DNA from: Cobetia sp. L2A1
Lineage (GTDB): Bacteria > Pseudomonadota > Gammaproteobacteria > Pseudomonadales > Halomonadaceae
Length of the DNA stretch: 64,000 nt
NCBI RefSeq assembly: GCF_009796845.1
Contig: NZ_CP047025.1
Coordinates: 2,108,001-2,172,000 of the forward strand
Reading direction: 5' to 3'
The notes below the pieces were generated by a model. It had not been told where the DNA came from. It saw only the letters and a list, made by a program, of their open reading frames with translations, and searched no databases. Below are positions 8,708 to 17,632 of this stretch, in pieces (the stretch's first letter is position 1; each line of letters opens with the position of its first letter). The translations under genes were made by a program, and so were the position numbers.

Positions 8708-9613
8708 ATGAAGAAGCAGCTCGCCACCTCCATCAAGACAGCCATCGCCACCACGGTCGTGACAGCAGGATTGGGGCTCGTCACCACCCAATCTGCCATG
8801 GCCGACAAGATCGCGTTGGTTGTCTCGACACTCAACAACCCGTTCTTTGTCAGTCTCCAGCAGGGGGCCAAGGACAAGGCAGAGGAACTCGGTCACGAAT
8901 TGATCGTGCTGGATTCCGGCGACGATGCCGCGCGTGAACTCTCCAATGTCGAGGATGCCCTGTCGCGCGGTGTTGACCTGTTGCTGATCAACCCGACCGA
9001 TTCCGATGCCGTGGTCTCAAGCGTGCGCACTGCCAATGGCCGCGATGTGCCGGTCATCACCCTGGATCGCAGCGCCAACGGTGGCAAGGTCGCCGCTCAC
9101 GTCGCGTCTGACAATGTCGCAGGGGGCGAGTTGGCAGGCAACTTCGTGGCCGACAAGCTCGGTGGCAAAGGTCAGGTGGTACAGCTCGAGGGTGTCGCGG
9201 GCGCCTCTGCCACGCGTGATCGCGGTGAAGGCTTCCTGAAGGCCATTGGCAGCAAGCCGGACATCAGTCTGGTCGCCAGCCAGCCGGCCAACTTCAACCG
9301 CACTCAAGGCCTGAACGTAATGGAAAATCTGCTGCAGGCGCATCCGGGCGTGAATGCCGTCTTCGCGCAGAATGACGAGATGGCACTCGGTGCCCAGCGG
9401 GCATTGCAGGCCGCCAACAAGGACATCCTGCTGGTCGGCTTCGACGGCACCGATGAAGGCATCAAGGCTGTCCAAGCAGGCAAGATGGATGCCACCGTGG
9501 CCCAACAACCGGCACTTATCGGCAGCCTCGGCGTCGAAGTCGCTGACAAGCTGCTCAAGGGTGAAGCCGTCGAGAAGACCATCGCCGTGCCGCTCAAGCT
9601 GATCACCCAGTAA
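8708..9613 (+). CDS. rbsB: D-ribose periplasmic binding protein
   Basis: This is the periplasmic receptor that delivers ribose to RbsAC. It is 301 residues with a clear Sec signal peptide ([18 protein letters not shown], cleavage near AMA-DKI at about residue 31). The mature protein has the type 1 periplasmic fold signature: [41 protein letters not shown], the hinge [17 protein letters not shown] and [20 protein letters not shown]. Asn, Asp and Arg residues typical of pentose contact are conserved. A strong Shine-Dalgarno (AAGGAAATG) precedes the ATG. Confidence 0.95.
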   Translation: MKKQLATSIKTAIATTVVTAGLGLVTTQSAMADKIALVVSTLNNPFFVSLQQGAKDKAEELGHELIVLDSGDDAARELSNVEDALSRGVDLLLINPTDSDAVVSSVRTANGRDVPVITLDRSANGGKVAAHVASDNVAGGELAGNFVADKLGGKGQVVQLEGVAGASATRDRGEGFLKAIGSKPDISLVASQPANFNRTQGLNVMENLLQAHPGVNAVFAQNDEMALGAQRALQAANKDILLVGFDGTDEGIKAVQAGKMDATVAQQPALIGSLGVEVADKLLKGEAVEKTIAVPLKLITQ

Positions 9614-9678
9614 GCCTCGATATACCGCTATTCGCAGGATAGGCGCCGGCAGAATGGTGCTCGAAGCACACCTGCTGA

Positions 9679-9707
9679 ACGAACGCCGGCCTTGAGTCGG
9701 CGTTCGT
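9679..9707 (+). terminator. Terminator between rbsB and rbsR
   Basis: A 10-bp perfect stem ACGAACGCCG / CGGCGTTCGT followed by GTTT. It probably reduces read-through from the transport genes into the regulator gene 43 bp further on. Confidence 0.65.
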
Positions 9708-9749
9708 GTTTGGACACTGTCTTTCATCCGTCTTTCAAGGAACCGTAAC

Positions 9750-10760
9750 GTGATTCGACTCAAGGAAGTGGCCGCGCAAGCAGGTGTTTCCGTGACCACA
9801 GTGTCCCATGTCGTCAACGCGACTCGCCCTGTCGCCAAGGCAACGGAAGCACGAGTGAGGGAGGCCATCAAGGCACTGGGTTATCGCCCAGACAGCGTGG
9901 CGCGGGCACTGAAATCCAACCGGAGTCGCACGTTGGGCATGATCGTCACCAGTGCGCATAACCCGTTCTTTGCCGAGGTCATTCGTGGTGTCGAGGACCG
10001 CTGCTATCAGGCGGGCTACAGCCTCATCCTGTGCAACAGCGACGATATCGACGACAAGCAGCTCAATTATCTGGAGACTCTGCGCGATCGCCGCATTGAT
10101 GGATTGGTCGTGATGACCGCCAAGAATGGCGCCGGTTTTCTCGAGGCATTGAGTGCACTGCCACTGCCCACCGTGATGATGGATGCCCATCCGCAGCCAG
10201 GCTGGGACATGACCGTCATCAATGATGATTCGCGTCTGGGAGGTAGGCTCGCCATCGAACATCTGCTGGCCCAGGGGATAGAACGCATCGCGCTGCTGAC
10301 AGGACCGAAGGATCACGCCCGCTCGCGTGAGCGTCTGGCCGGTGCAATGGCCGCGCTGAGAGACAACGGGCTCGGACTGCCCGAAGACTGGCAGTTGAAC
10401 ACCGAGTTGATGCTGGCCGACGGCCATTGTGCAGCACATCTCCTGCTGGCCAACCCTGATGATCGTCCCGAGGCGATCTTTGCCTTCAATGACCTGTTGG
10501 CGCTTGGCTGTCTGCGCGCCGCGCAAGATCTTGGCATTCGTGTACCACAGCAGCTCTCCGTCATCGGCTACGACGATATCGAGATCAGTGCCTATCTCAG
10601 CCCGGCTCTGACCACAATCCGCCAGCCCATCTATGCACTGGGCACCACCGCGGTAGATCAGCTGATCGCGCGCCTGGAAGGTACCCCCTTCCCGGGCCAG
10701 ACTCAGCTGGCACCCACCTTGGTCGTGCGCGAAAGCGTCAAGCTCAAGGCGCAACCGTGA
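9750..10760 (+). CDS. rbsR: LacI-family ribose operon repressor
   Basis: This is a transcriptional repressor of 336 residues starting at a GTG with an AAGGA Shine-Dalgarno. The N-terminal helix-turn-helix (IRLKEVAAQAGVSVTTVSHV, then the hinge helix ALKSNRSRTLG) is of the LacI family and close to RbsR. The ligand domain (MIVTSAHNPFFAEVIRGVED, then IFAFNDLLALGCLRAAQD) resembles RbsB, as expected for a ribose-responsive repressor. It closes the rbs operon, and the perfect palindrome at 5465-5480 is its likely site. The E. coli order rbsDACBKR has rbsK before rbsR; no ribokinase gene is present here. Confidence 0.92.
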   Translation: MIRLKEVAAQAGVSVTTVSHVVNATRPVAKATEARVREAIKALGYRPDSVARALKSNRSRTLGMIVTSAHNPFFAEVIRGVEDRCYQAGYSLILCNSDDIDDKQLNYLETLRDRRIDGLVVMTAKNGAGFLEALSALPLPTVMMDAHPQPGWDMTVINDDSRLGGRLAIEHLLAQGIERIALLTGPKDHARSRERLAGAMAALRDNGLGLPEDWQLNTELMLADGHCAAHLLLANPDDRPEAIFAFNDLLALGCLRAAQDLGIRVPQQLSVIGYDDIEISAYLSPALTTIRQPIYALGTTAVDQLIARLEGTPFPGQTQLAPTLVVRESVKLKAQP

Positions 10761-10984
10761 GCGCTGTCCTTGTCAGTGTCCCTGTCTGGCATGGCGTCAA
10801 GTCAACCAAGGCACTCAGCTGATGCCTCAGATATCTACTCATGCTGTTTGGGCATCAAATATATCAAATATCGACATTTCCGTGATAAGTCGTCGAGCCC
10901 TAGACTGTCCGCCACGACTCAATCGTGCAGCCTTCACCCGTGTCGCCCTGAGGCGTACACATGGCACGACACCAAGGACATGAC

Positions 10985-12244
10985 ATGCCTAGCGCGCCCT
11001 CCTCGAACGACACTTCCGCTACCGGGGTTTCTGCTACCAATACCTCTGCAACAGACACTTCAACAACCGACACCTTCGTGCCGCCGGCCATCAGTCGCGC
11101 ACTGCTGCTGTTGATGGCCATTGCCGTCGCGGCCACCGCCGCCAATCTTTATTACAATCAACCGCTGCTGGCCGAGATGGCCGCATCACTCGGCCTCAGC
11201 CAGGGCATGGTCGGTCTGGTGCCATCCGCAACGCAGTTCGGCTACGCCGCAGCCATCCTGTTGATCTCGCCACTGGGCGATACCATGGACAGGCGCGTGC
11301 TGATCCGCAATCTCTCGATCACCCTGTCATTGGCCTCCCTGGCCATCTTTCTGGCGCCCAGCCTCTGGCCGCTGCTGATGGCAAGCTTCGTGGTCGGTCT
11401 CGGTGCCAACATCACTCAACAGTTGATTCCGCTGGCGGCCTCGCTCTCGACCCCAGAAACACGCGGCAAGGTCATTGGCACCCTGATGACCGGTCTGACC
11501 ATCGGTATCCTGCTCTCGCGCACCTTGAGCGGTACCATCGGTGAGTATTGGGGCTGGCGCAGTGTCTTCCTGGTCGCGGCTCTCATTGCCGTCATCATTG
11601 GCGTGCTGTTGCATCGACATCTGCCCAGCCAGAAGCCCTCGGTCAGCATGGCGTATCCGCAACTGATCGCTTCCATGTTCACACTCGTCAAACGCCATCC
11701 ACTGCTGCGTGAGTCAGCCTTGACCGGCGCCCTGTGGTTTGCGGCCTTCAACGCGATGTGGGCGACTCTGGCGATTCACGTCAGCGATGCGCCCTTCGAC
11801 TACAGCATCCAGCAAGCCGGACTGTTCGGCATCATCGGACTGGCGGGTATCTTCGGCGCCAAGGCCTCAGGCCGTCTGGTCAATCGTGTCGGTGCGGGGC
11901 GTCTGATCACTGTGGCGCTATTGATGGTATTGGCAGCCTTCGCGGTACTGGCGATCTGGGGCGATAGTCTGGCCGGATTGATCGTGGGCATCATCCTGCT
12001 GGATCTCGGGGTGTTCGGGGCGCAGATTCCCAATCAGGTGAGGGTCTTCTCGATTGATCCCAAGGCACAGAGCCGCATGAATGCCGTTTACATGCTGGGC
12101 TATTACCTCGGGGCGGGTGCGGGCTCCGCCATCGGCGTCAAGGTGATGAGCCTCTATGACTGGGAGGGCCTGTCTCTCTTCGGCCTGAGTCTGGCGGCAG
12201 CGGCACTCCTGCATCACTGTCTCACGCAACGCAGAGCGTTCTGA
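10985..12244 (+). CDS. MFS transporter (drug/metabolite exporter type)
   Basis: This is a 419-residue major facilitator protein with twelve hydrophobic segments. I take the ATG at 10985 (MPSAPSSNDTS), which has AAGGA nine bases upstream; an in-frame ATG at 10961 would add eight residues. The N-terminal 35 residues are a Ser/Thr-rich cytoplasmic leader. MFS motifs include NLYYNQPLLAEMA at TM1 and DRRVLIRNL after TM2. This pattern resembles the YnfM/YgaY-like exporters. The substrate is unknown. It is a single gene with no regulator beside it. Confidence 0.82.
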   Translation: MPSAPSSNDTSATGVSATNTSATDTSTTDTFVPPAISRALLLLMAIAVAATAANLYYNQPLLAEMAASLGLSQGMVGLVPSATQFGYAAAILLISPLGDTMDRRVLIRNLSITLSLASLAIFLAPSLWPLLMASFVVGLGANITQQLIPLAASLSTPETRGKVIGTLMTGLTIGILLSRTLSGTIGEYWGWRSVFLVAALIAVIIGVLLHRHLPSQKPSVSMAYPQLIASMFTLVKRHPLLRESALTGALWFAAFNAMWATLAIHVSDAPFDYSIQQAGLFGIIGLAGIFGAKASGRLVNRVGAGRLITVALLMVLAAFAVLAIWGDSLAGLIVGIILLDLGVFGAQIPNQVRVFSIDPKAQSRMNAVYMLGYYLGAGAGSAIGVKVMSLYDWEGLSLFGLSLAAAALLHHCLTQRRAF

Positions 12245-12358
12245 CACGTTGTGCCTGGGGAGACATGAAGGCTATGGATGTGTCATCAGCCCTGTAGAAG
12301 CGGCGACCTGAAATGCCCTCACAATTCAGGTAGACTCTGCGCGCCATTTCGGTGCGTA

Positions 12359-12431
12359 CGCAGGGGTTACCCCGTGCGAGTCACGGCGAAGTGGTACGCG
12401 ATTCACGGCCTGCGGTCCGGGCAAGAACCCG
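12359..12431 (+). promoter_or_regulatory. Structured 5' leader of the DAACS symporter gene
   Basis: The 206-bp gap contains overlapping hairpins. One pairs CGCAGGGG with CCCCgTGCG (12359-12378). A competing one pairs CCGTG with CACGG (12372-12386), using the same bases. A third pairs CGGG with CCCG (12418-12431), 20 bases before the start codon. Mutually exclusive stems of this kind suggest a switch, but I do not recognise a named riboswitch class. Confidence 0.35.
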
Positions 12432-12450
12432 TCAAACCTTCGAGATCCAC

Positions 12451-13644
12451 ATGAAGCTCATCGTTAAACTAATTCTTGGCATCATTGCCGGTCTATTGAT
12501 CGGCCTGATGGCTCCGGATGTCCTCGTCCGCATCGCCCTGACGGCGAAGATCATCATCGGTCAGCTGATCAACTTCACCATCCCGTTGATCATTCTGTTC
12601 TACGTCATGAGCGGCATCGCCTCCCTGCCGAAAAATTCTGGTGCCATGCTCGGCCGCACGGTCGGCATGGCATACGGCTCGACGATTCTCGCCGGCATCC
12701 TGGCCTTCCTGGTCGCTAGCAATCTATTGCCGGGCATGTTGACCGGCATGGCACCGATCACCGAAGGTCGCGAGGCACTGGCTCCCTTCATTGATCTTGA
12801 GATTCCGCCGGCCCTGCCAGTCATGACAGCGCTGGTATTGGCATTCGTGTTCGGTGTCGTCATCAGTCGCCGCGAACTGCCGACGTTGAAGAGCGCCGTC
12901 TTTGAATCACGCGAAGTGGTCGATGTCTTCCTCAATCGCGTCATCATTCCGTTGTTGCCTCTTTTCATCGCGGGCACCTTTGCCGAGATGGCGTATGAAG
13001 GCAAGGCATTCTCCACACTCGATACCTTCTGGAAGGTGCTGGTACTGGCCATCGTGATGCACTGGGTATGGCTGAGTGCCGCTTATCTGATGACAGGGCT
13101 GTTGCAACGCCGCTCACCACTTGGCCTGTTGCGCAACATGCTGCCGGCCTATCTGACCGCACTGGGCACCATGTCATCGGCGGCGACCATTCCTGTCAGC
13201 CTGCGTCAGACCAAGGCCAATGGCGTGAGCGACGAGGTGGCGGATTTCAGTGTTCCGCTATGTGCCACCATCCATCTGTCAGGCTCCACCATCACCATCG
13301 TCACCTGTGCCACCGCCGTGATGCTGATGAGCCATGATCTGGCCATCGCCAGTCTCGGCGACATGATTCCCTTCCTGATCATGCTCGGCCTGACAATGAT
13401 CGCAGCGCCGGGCGCACCGGGTGGCGCCGTGATGGCGGCACTGGGTGTGCTGGGTAGCATGCTGGGCTTCGGCGAGGCGGAACTGGGGCTGATGATCGCG
13501 CTTTATCTGGCGCAGGACAGTTTCGGTACTGCCACCAACGTTACTGGCGACGGGGTCATTGCGCTATGGGTTGACCACTTCGCCCGTCGCGATGGTGTGG
13601 TGGCCAAGGCTGGGGCGAATACCCAGGGTGAATCGGGCGCCTAG
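12451..13644 (+). CDS. Dicarboxylate/amino acid:cation symporter (DAACS family)
   Basis: This is a secondary transporter of 397 residues that uses Na+ or H+ to import a dicarboxylate or amino acid. The ATG at 12451 gives a normal N-terminus (MKLIVKLILGIIAGLLIG); an upstream in-frame extension crosses the structured leader and is discarded. Family features include the TM7 motif LGTMSSAATIPVSLRQ, the counterpart of the serine-rich reentrant loop, and TM8 with PGAPGGAVMAALGVL plus QDSFGTATNVTGDGVIALW, which matches the conserved Asp/Asn substrate site. The exact substrate is not readable. It is a single gene with a strong terminator. Confidence 0.88.
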   Translation: MKLIVKLILGIIAGLLIGLMAPDVLVRIALTAKIIIGQLINFTIPLIILFYVMSGIASLPKNSGAMLGRTVGMAYGSTILAGILAFLVASNLLPGMLTGMAPITEGREALAPFIDLEIPPALPVMTALVLAFVFGVVISRRELPTLKSAVFESREVVDVFLNRVIIPLLPLFIAGTFAEMAYEGKAFSTLDTFWKVLVLAIVMHWVWLSAAYLMTGLLQRRSPLGLLRNMLPAYLTALGTMSSAATIPVSLRQTKANGVSDEVADFSVPLCATIHLSGSTITIVTCATAVMLMSHDLAIASLGDMIPFLIMLGLTMIAAPGAPGGAVMAALGVLGSMLGFGEAELGLMIALYLAQDSFGTATNVTGDGVIALWVDHFARRDGVVAKAGANTQGESGA

Positions 13645-13700
13645 CCCTCGTCATCGCACGCCTTTCCAGTCCGCAAGAAAGACACGCAAGACAGCTGAGC

Positions 13701-13738
13701 AAAAGGCCTCGTCACTCATTGGAGTGACGAGGCCTTTT
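13701..13738. terminator. Bidirectional terminator after the DAACS symporter gene
   Basis: A long perfect stem AAAAGGCCTCGTCACTC / GAGTGACGAGGCCTTTT with an A-tract on one side and a T-tract on the other. Confidence 0.9.
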
Positions 13739-13857
13739 CATTGCGTGCATTGCGTTCAGGTGAGACATGACGCCGCGTAGCGCCTGACAGCATGATGGCA
13801 AACGTCTAAGATGGCGGCCATTCATGTCCGCTATTGTCCCCGTCGTCGGAGTGCAAG

Positions 13858-14931
13858 ATGTTCCTTATCCCCGTTTCTACTTTCCGCTTGTCGCGCGTCT
13901 CTCGCATCGTGATGAACGCCAGTCTACTCAGCACATTGCTGGTCAGTGCACAGCAGGCAGCCGCTCTCGAGGTTGGCATGCCAGCAAATGCTGGTGTCAG
14001 CGCTAGTCCTGCCGTGATGCTCGAAGCTCATGGCACATTAGACAACCCACTGACGTTGATGCAATTCGCGGCGACTGACGACGTGGAACAGGGGCTTGAA
14101 GACGGCACACTTGATGCCGCCTATGTGACGCCAGAAATGCTCAAGCAGTTGATAGACAAAGGCCTGGCGCTTCGTATCCTGGACGGTGCTGATCTCGATG
14201 ATGTCAGCCTGGTCGCGCGTGATGAGCTGATCCGCTATACCGAGCTATTTGAGCCGCGGGATATGTTGGTACGCTTTTTGAACGACACCACGCGCGCCAT
14301 GCGAGTTGCAATGAAAGATGATGATGTTCGTTCACGCCTGGCGCTCCAGCAGTGGGTCGAGGTCAAGGTCGGCTCGAGCATGCAGCTGGTCAGTCCGCGC
14401 TCGCTGGATGAGTTGGAAGGCGATGAATACGCCGGTGATGCACCCAAGGCACTGGTCAATAGCCGCAAGATTCATTCAGCCTTCTTGAACGGTGACGATG
14501 CCACACGCCTGGTCGCGATTCATCCGTTATCCAAGGACTGGTTGCCGCGTGCCAACATGCTGGACCTGCCACGCATGCTGCTGGTCAGCCTCGCTGACAC
14601 TCAGGATGCTGCACTGGCGGGTGAGTTGGATCAACTCGCTGCCGAGCACGTCCGCACGCAGCAGGCACTGCATGACGAGGAACCCACCAAGATTGCCTTC
14701 ATGCTGAAACAGGACTGGCCTGCCGAAGCGGGTGATGCCCCGAGCCTACCGCGCGTTGTCCATGCACTGAACGGCCATTCGATTCCGGTTGCCGATATGC
14801 GCAAGGCACTCTCTGCTTGGCTCGACCTGAAGGATAGCGAATCGTCATCCGTCATCTGGCCTGAAAGGACTACGCCTGTCTCGTCAGCTCAGCAAACACC
14901 TGAAGCGACAGCTCATGCTGACAAGAGCTGA
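13858..14931 (+). CDS. Exported protein resembling an ABC substrate-binding domain, unknown function
   Basis: I do not recognise a specific family. The likely start is the ATG at 13858 (MFLIPVSTFRLSRVSRIV), giving 357 residues; an in-frame start at 13834 adds eight. A signal peptide is plausible, with cleavage near QQAAA-LEVG at about residue 41. The mature N-terminus has the shape of a NitT/TauT-type periplasmic binding protein: a short first strand, then DDVEQGLEDGTLDAAYVTPE and LIDKGLALRIL. The rest diverges and includes a Ser/Thr-rich C-terminus. No permease or ATPase gene is adjacent, so if it binds a ligand it does so without a local transporter. It is flanked by strong terminators on both sides, so it is a single transcription unit. 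Confidence 0.6.
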   Translation: MFLIPVSTFRLSRVSRIVMNASLLSTLLVSAQQAAALEVGMPANAGVSASPAVMLEAHGTLDNPLTLMQFAATDDVEQGLEDGTLDAAYVTPEMLKQLIDKGLALRILDGADLDDVSLVARDELIRYTELFEPRDMLVRFLNDTTRAMRVAMKDDDVRSRLALQQWVEVKVGSSMQLVSPRSLDELEGDEYAGDAPKALVNSRKIHSAFLNGDDATRLVAIHPLSKDWLPRANMLDLPRMLLVSLADTQDAALAGELDQLAAEHVRTQQALHDEEPTKIAFMLKQDWPAEAGDAPSLPRVVHALNGHSIPVADMRKALSAWLDLKDSESSSVIWPERTTPVSSAQQTPEATAHADKS

Positions 14932-14995
14932 CGCTGAGAATAGCTGAGATGGAAAAGCACCGAGACCGACAGACGCGTGTTGCGCTCGCCATCGA

Positions 14996-15036
14996 GACAT
15001 AAAAAAACCCGCCGGGATGGCGGGTTTTTTTATGTC
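14996..15036. terminator. Strong bidirectional terminator
   Basis: A near-perfect 18-bp stem, with core AAAAAAACCCGCC / GGCGGGTTTTTTT, loop GGGAT, and flanking ACAT/ATGT pairs. It ends the 13858-14931 gene and can also stop minus-strand transcripts. Confidence 0.92.
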
Positions 15037-15185
15037 GCTAGAGACGACTACAGCATGCAATGAAGCGTCAGGAAACACTTCAGACCCAACAACTGGCTGC
15101 CAGTCGCACTTCACAGGAGAAGCAGACAGCAGCCAATGACAGCGGGGCTATTGATCAATGCCGTAATCGATAACTCTGATCAGTG

Positions 15186-15215
15186 ATCAGGATGGATCAA
15201 TCGACCCATCCTGAT
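15186..15215 (-). terminator. Stem-loop after the coiled-coil/HhH gene
   Basis: A 10-bp stem ATCAGGATGG / CCATCCTGAT ten bases past the stop of the minus-strand gene. It has no T-run, so it may be a processing or stability hairpin. Confidence 0.45.
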
Positions 15216-15224
15216 AGATCAGTC

Positions 15225-15758
15225 TCAGGCGTCGAGAGATTCAGAAATCTGCGACTGCGCCTTCGGACCAATACCTTTCACTTCAGAAATCACGCCATCA
15301 GCGTGCGCTTGGCGCACCTTGGCAACGTCATCATAGCCAGCATCCGTCAAAGCACGGATAGCAGCAGCATTCAGACCGAGGTCTTCAAGCGTTGCTGCAT
15401 CTTCTTCAGTCTGCTCGCCTTCAGCAGAAGCACCCATCGGCATCATGCGAGACTGGGCAATTGCCTGCTCGCGCGCCAGACGTGCCTTGTACTGGACAAG
15501 CTTCTGGTTGAATTCATGTTCAATCTGCTTGCGATGCTTGTCAGAAGCCGAAGCTTTCTCGCTGAGGCGTTCATTGCGCGCGCGCATTTCCTCAACTTCT
15601 TTCTTTGCCTTGTCACGGGCATTACGGAGCTTATCGGCTTCTTTGCTAGCTTCACGCAGCTGACGTTCCAGCTCCTTGATGCGGGCATTCTGGTCTTGCT
15701 TGGTGTCCTGCTCCTGAAACAGGGATGCAAGCTGATCGTCAAGAGTGGCGTCGGTCAT
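15225..15758 (-). CDS. Coiled-coil protein with C-terminal helix-hairpin-helix domain
   Basis: This is a 177-residue cytoplasmic protein of unknown role. Residues about 20-105 are a long charged heptad region (RIKELERQLREASKEADKLR and following), clearly a coiled coil and probably a dimer. After a linker (MMPMGASAEGEQ), residues about 122-175 form a helix-hairpin-helix unit like the C-terminal domain of RNA polymerase alpha: LEDLGLNAAAIRALTDAGYD, then VKGIGPKAQSQISESL. Such HhH units bind DNA without sequence specificity or mediate protein contacts. The gene stands alone and the neighbours give no hint. Nucleoid or replication-repair association is a guess. Confidence 0.75.
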   Translation of the reverse strand: MTDATLDDQLASLFQEQDTKQDQNARIKELERQLREASKEADKLRNARDKAKKEVEEMRARNERLSEKASASDKHRKQIEHEFNQKLVQYKARLAREQAIAQSRMMPMGASAEGEQTEEDAATLEDLGLNAAAIRALTDAGYDDVAKVRQAHADGVISEVKGIGPKAQSQISESLDA

Positions 15759-15988
15759 ACTGCTATGTTGCCTCGAATAATTGGTAAAGAGCTAAAGTCT
15801 GGGCGCACATTCTACCGCAGTTCTTCAGTTTGTGCTGCATTTGCGCGCAACACGCACGGCATGAATGCGAATTAGGGTCCTGCGTACTGCAATTTTACCC
15901 TAACTTCGTCGTAGCGCCAGTGCGAGTTGCCCTTGAAAGCAATGTACTGCCAGTAGGAAACCGTTCAACACAATCAAACCTTGTCAAA

Positions 15989-16021
15989 CAGGGGCAGCCA
16001 CATCACGGCTAGCTGCCCCTG
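15989..16021 (-). terminator. Terminator of the sorbitol-type dehydrogenase operon
   Basis: A 10-bp stem CAGGGGCAGC / GCTGCCCCTG, followed on the minus strand by TTTG, 36 bp past the cytochrome gene stop. Confidence 0.7.
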
Positions 16022-16057
16022 AAAAAGCGCCCTGTCTGTCAGCGTAGACTGGTGTGC

Positions 16058-17632
16058 TTACTCGCCACGCCAATCCTTGAGCTTGTCACTCAGCAGCTGA
16101 CGACGCGCATCTGGCGCGGCCAGTGTCTGGCTGTCATGGCCTTCTCCGAAGCGATTCTCCAGATAGTCCATCAGATTGATCAGCTCATTGTCGTTCAGGC
16201 TGCTGTCAAAGGCCGGCATGAAGACACTGTGGCCATTGCTCTCACGCTGTACGCCATTGAGAATGGCCTGCGCCAGATTATCCGGATAGACGCTGCCGGT
16301 GACACTGTTGTGGAACAGTGACGGGTAGTAGCCGTCTTGCGTACCCGCACCATCAGCACCGTGACACATGGCACAGTGGCCCAGATACAGACGCACGCCA
16401 GGCGTTGCATCCGTCAGCTGGCCGATCAACTCCTTGTCATCCGGACGCTTGTCCAGCGGCTGCCCACGAAGCAACAGCACGTCATCGGCCGGTGCGCCCT
16501 GATTGAAGCGAGTCGCGACCTGCGGGGCATCTTGCGAGCCCTTCTCGTCGGCCTGCTTCTCAGATGGCGCCGTAGCCTCCGCCTTGCGGTCATCATCATT
16601 GACCGCCTCGCCCTGCTCGCCCTTGCCATTCAATGCGGGCAGTGACTTCAGATAGACCGCCATCGCATTGAGGTCTTCGTCAGTCATATGGCGCATGGAG
16701 TGACTGATGACATCCGCCATCGGGCCACCCGCCTGTGCCTTGCCTTTCAAGTTGCCCGTCGAGAGATAGGTGACGATATCCTGCTCGCTCCAGCTACCCA
16801 AGCCATCCTTGACGTCCGGCGTCAGGTTGAAGGCACGCCAGCCTTCAATCATCGCACCACCGAGATACCCTTCTTCATCGCCGGTCAGCGCCTTCTCCTG
16901 GAAGGCAAGGCCGCGTTCGGTATGGCAGCTACCGCAGTGACCCGGGCCCTGCACCAGATAGGCGCCACGATTCCAGTCAGCCTCTTTCTGCTCGTCATCC
17001 TGCCATGGCTCAAGCGGTGAGAAGATTTCTTCCCACAGGCCCATCGGCCAACGCATGTTGAGCGGGAACGGAATTTCGCTCTCACGATTCGGCTCGCTGC
17101 TCGGCGTGACATCATGCATGTTCCACGCATACAGCGCCTTGATGTCATCATCGGTCAGACGCGCGTAGGACGGGAACGGCATCGCCGGGTACAGGTTATG
17201 GCCGTCAGCTGCTTCCCCTTCGCGCAGCACACGGGTGTATTCCTCAAGGGTATAGTTGCCGATGCCATGCTCGGTGTCCGGCGTGATGTTGGTGGAGAAA
17301 ATCTCACCGACCGGTGTCTCGAACGGGAGGCCACCTGCGTAGTCTTCACCATCCTTGGTCGTGTGGCAGGCAGCACAGTCACTGGCCTGCGCCATATAAA
17401 GACCTTGCTTGACCAAGGCCGGGTCACTGGTGGCCGCCTTGTCAGCAGCAACCTGCTTGGCGTGCTCATCTTCCCCGTTGCCACAACCACTCAACAGCAG
17501 TGTGCTGACGCCGGCAAATGCCGCTAGACGAATGGCGCTTCCCAGATGACGATGCGCAGGACGGACCATCAGGCGTTTCTTGGCAATACTCTCATCATTC
17601 ACGGCGTTACGACCTGGCTGGCCCATGCTCAT
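16058..17632 (-). CDS. Triheme cytochrome c subunit of membrane FAD dehydrogenase
   Basis: This is the electron-acceptor subunit that passes electrons from the flavoprotein to ubiquinone at the periplasmic face. From the ATG at 17632, which overlaps the upstream stop (ATGA), it is 524 residues. Starts at 17626 or 17569 are also possible. A lipobox-like LLLSGC ends at Cys50, so it may be a lipoprotein. Three heme motifs are visible: CAACH (86-90), CGSCH (233-237) and CAMCH (420-424), the standard three-domain plan of gluconate, sorbitol and alcohol dehydrogenase cytochromes. A charged linker of about 45 residues (335-380) lies between domains two and three and is longer than I expect. It is the last gene of the three-gene operon. 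Confidence 0.9.
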   Translation of the reverse strand: MSMGQPGRNAVNDESIAKKRLMVRPAHRHLGSAIRLAAFAGVSTLLLSGCGNGEDEHAKQVAADKAATSDPALVKQGLYMAQASDCAACHTTKDGEDYAGGLPFETPVGEIFSTNITPDTEHGIGNYTLEEYTRVLREGEAADGHNLYPAMPFPSYARLTDDDIKALYAWNMHDVTPSSEPNRESEIPFPLNMRWPMGLWEEIFSPLEPWQDDEQKEADWNRGAYLVQGPGHCGSCHTERGLAFQEKALTGDEEGYLGGAMIEGWRAFNLTPDVKDGLGSWSEQDIVTYLSTGNLKGKAQAGGPMADVISHSMRHMTDEDLNAMAVYLKSLPALNGKGEQGEAVNDDDRKAEATAPSEKQADEKGSQDAPQVATRFNQGAPADDVLLLRGQPLDKRPDDKELIGQLTDATPGVRLYLGHCAMCHGADGAGTQDGYYPSLFHNSVTGSVYPDNLAQAILNGVQRESNGHSVFMPAFDSSLNDNELINLMDYLENRFGEGHDSQTLAAPDARRQLLSDKLKDWRGE

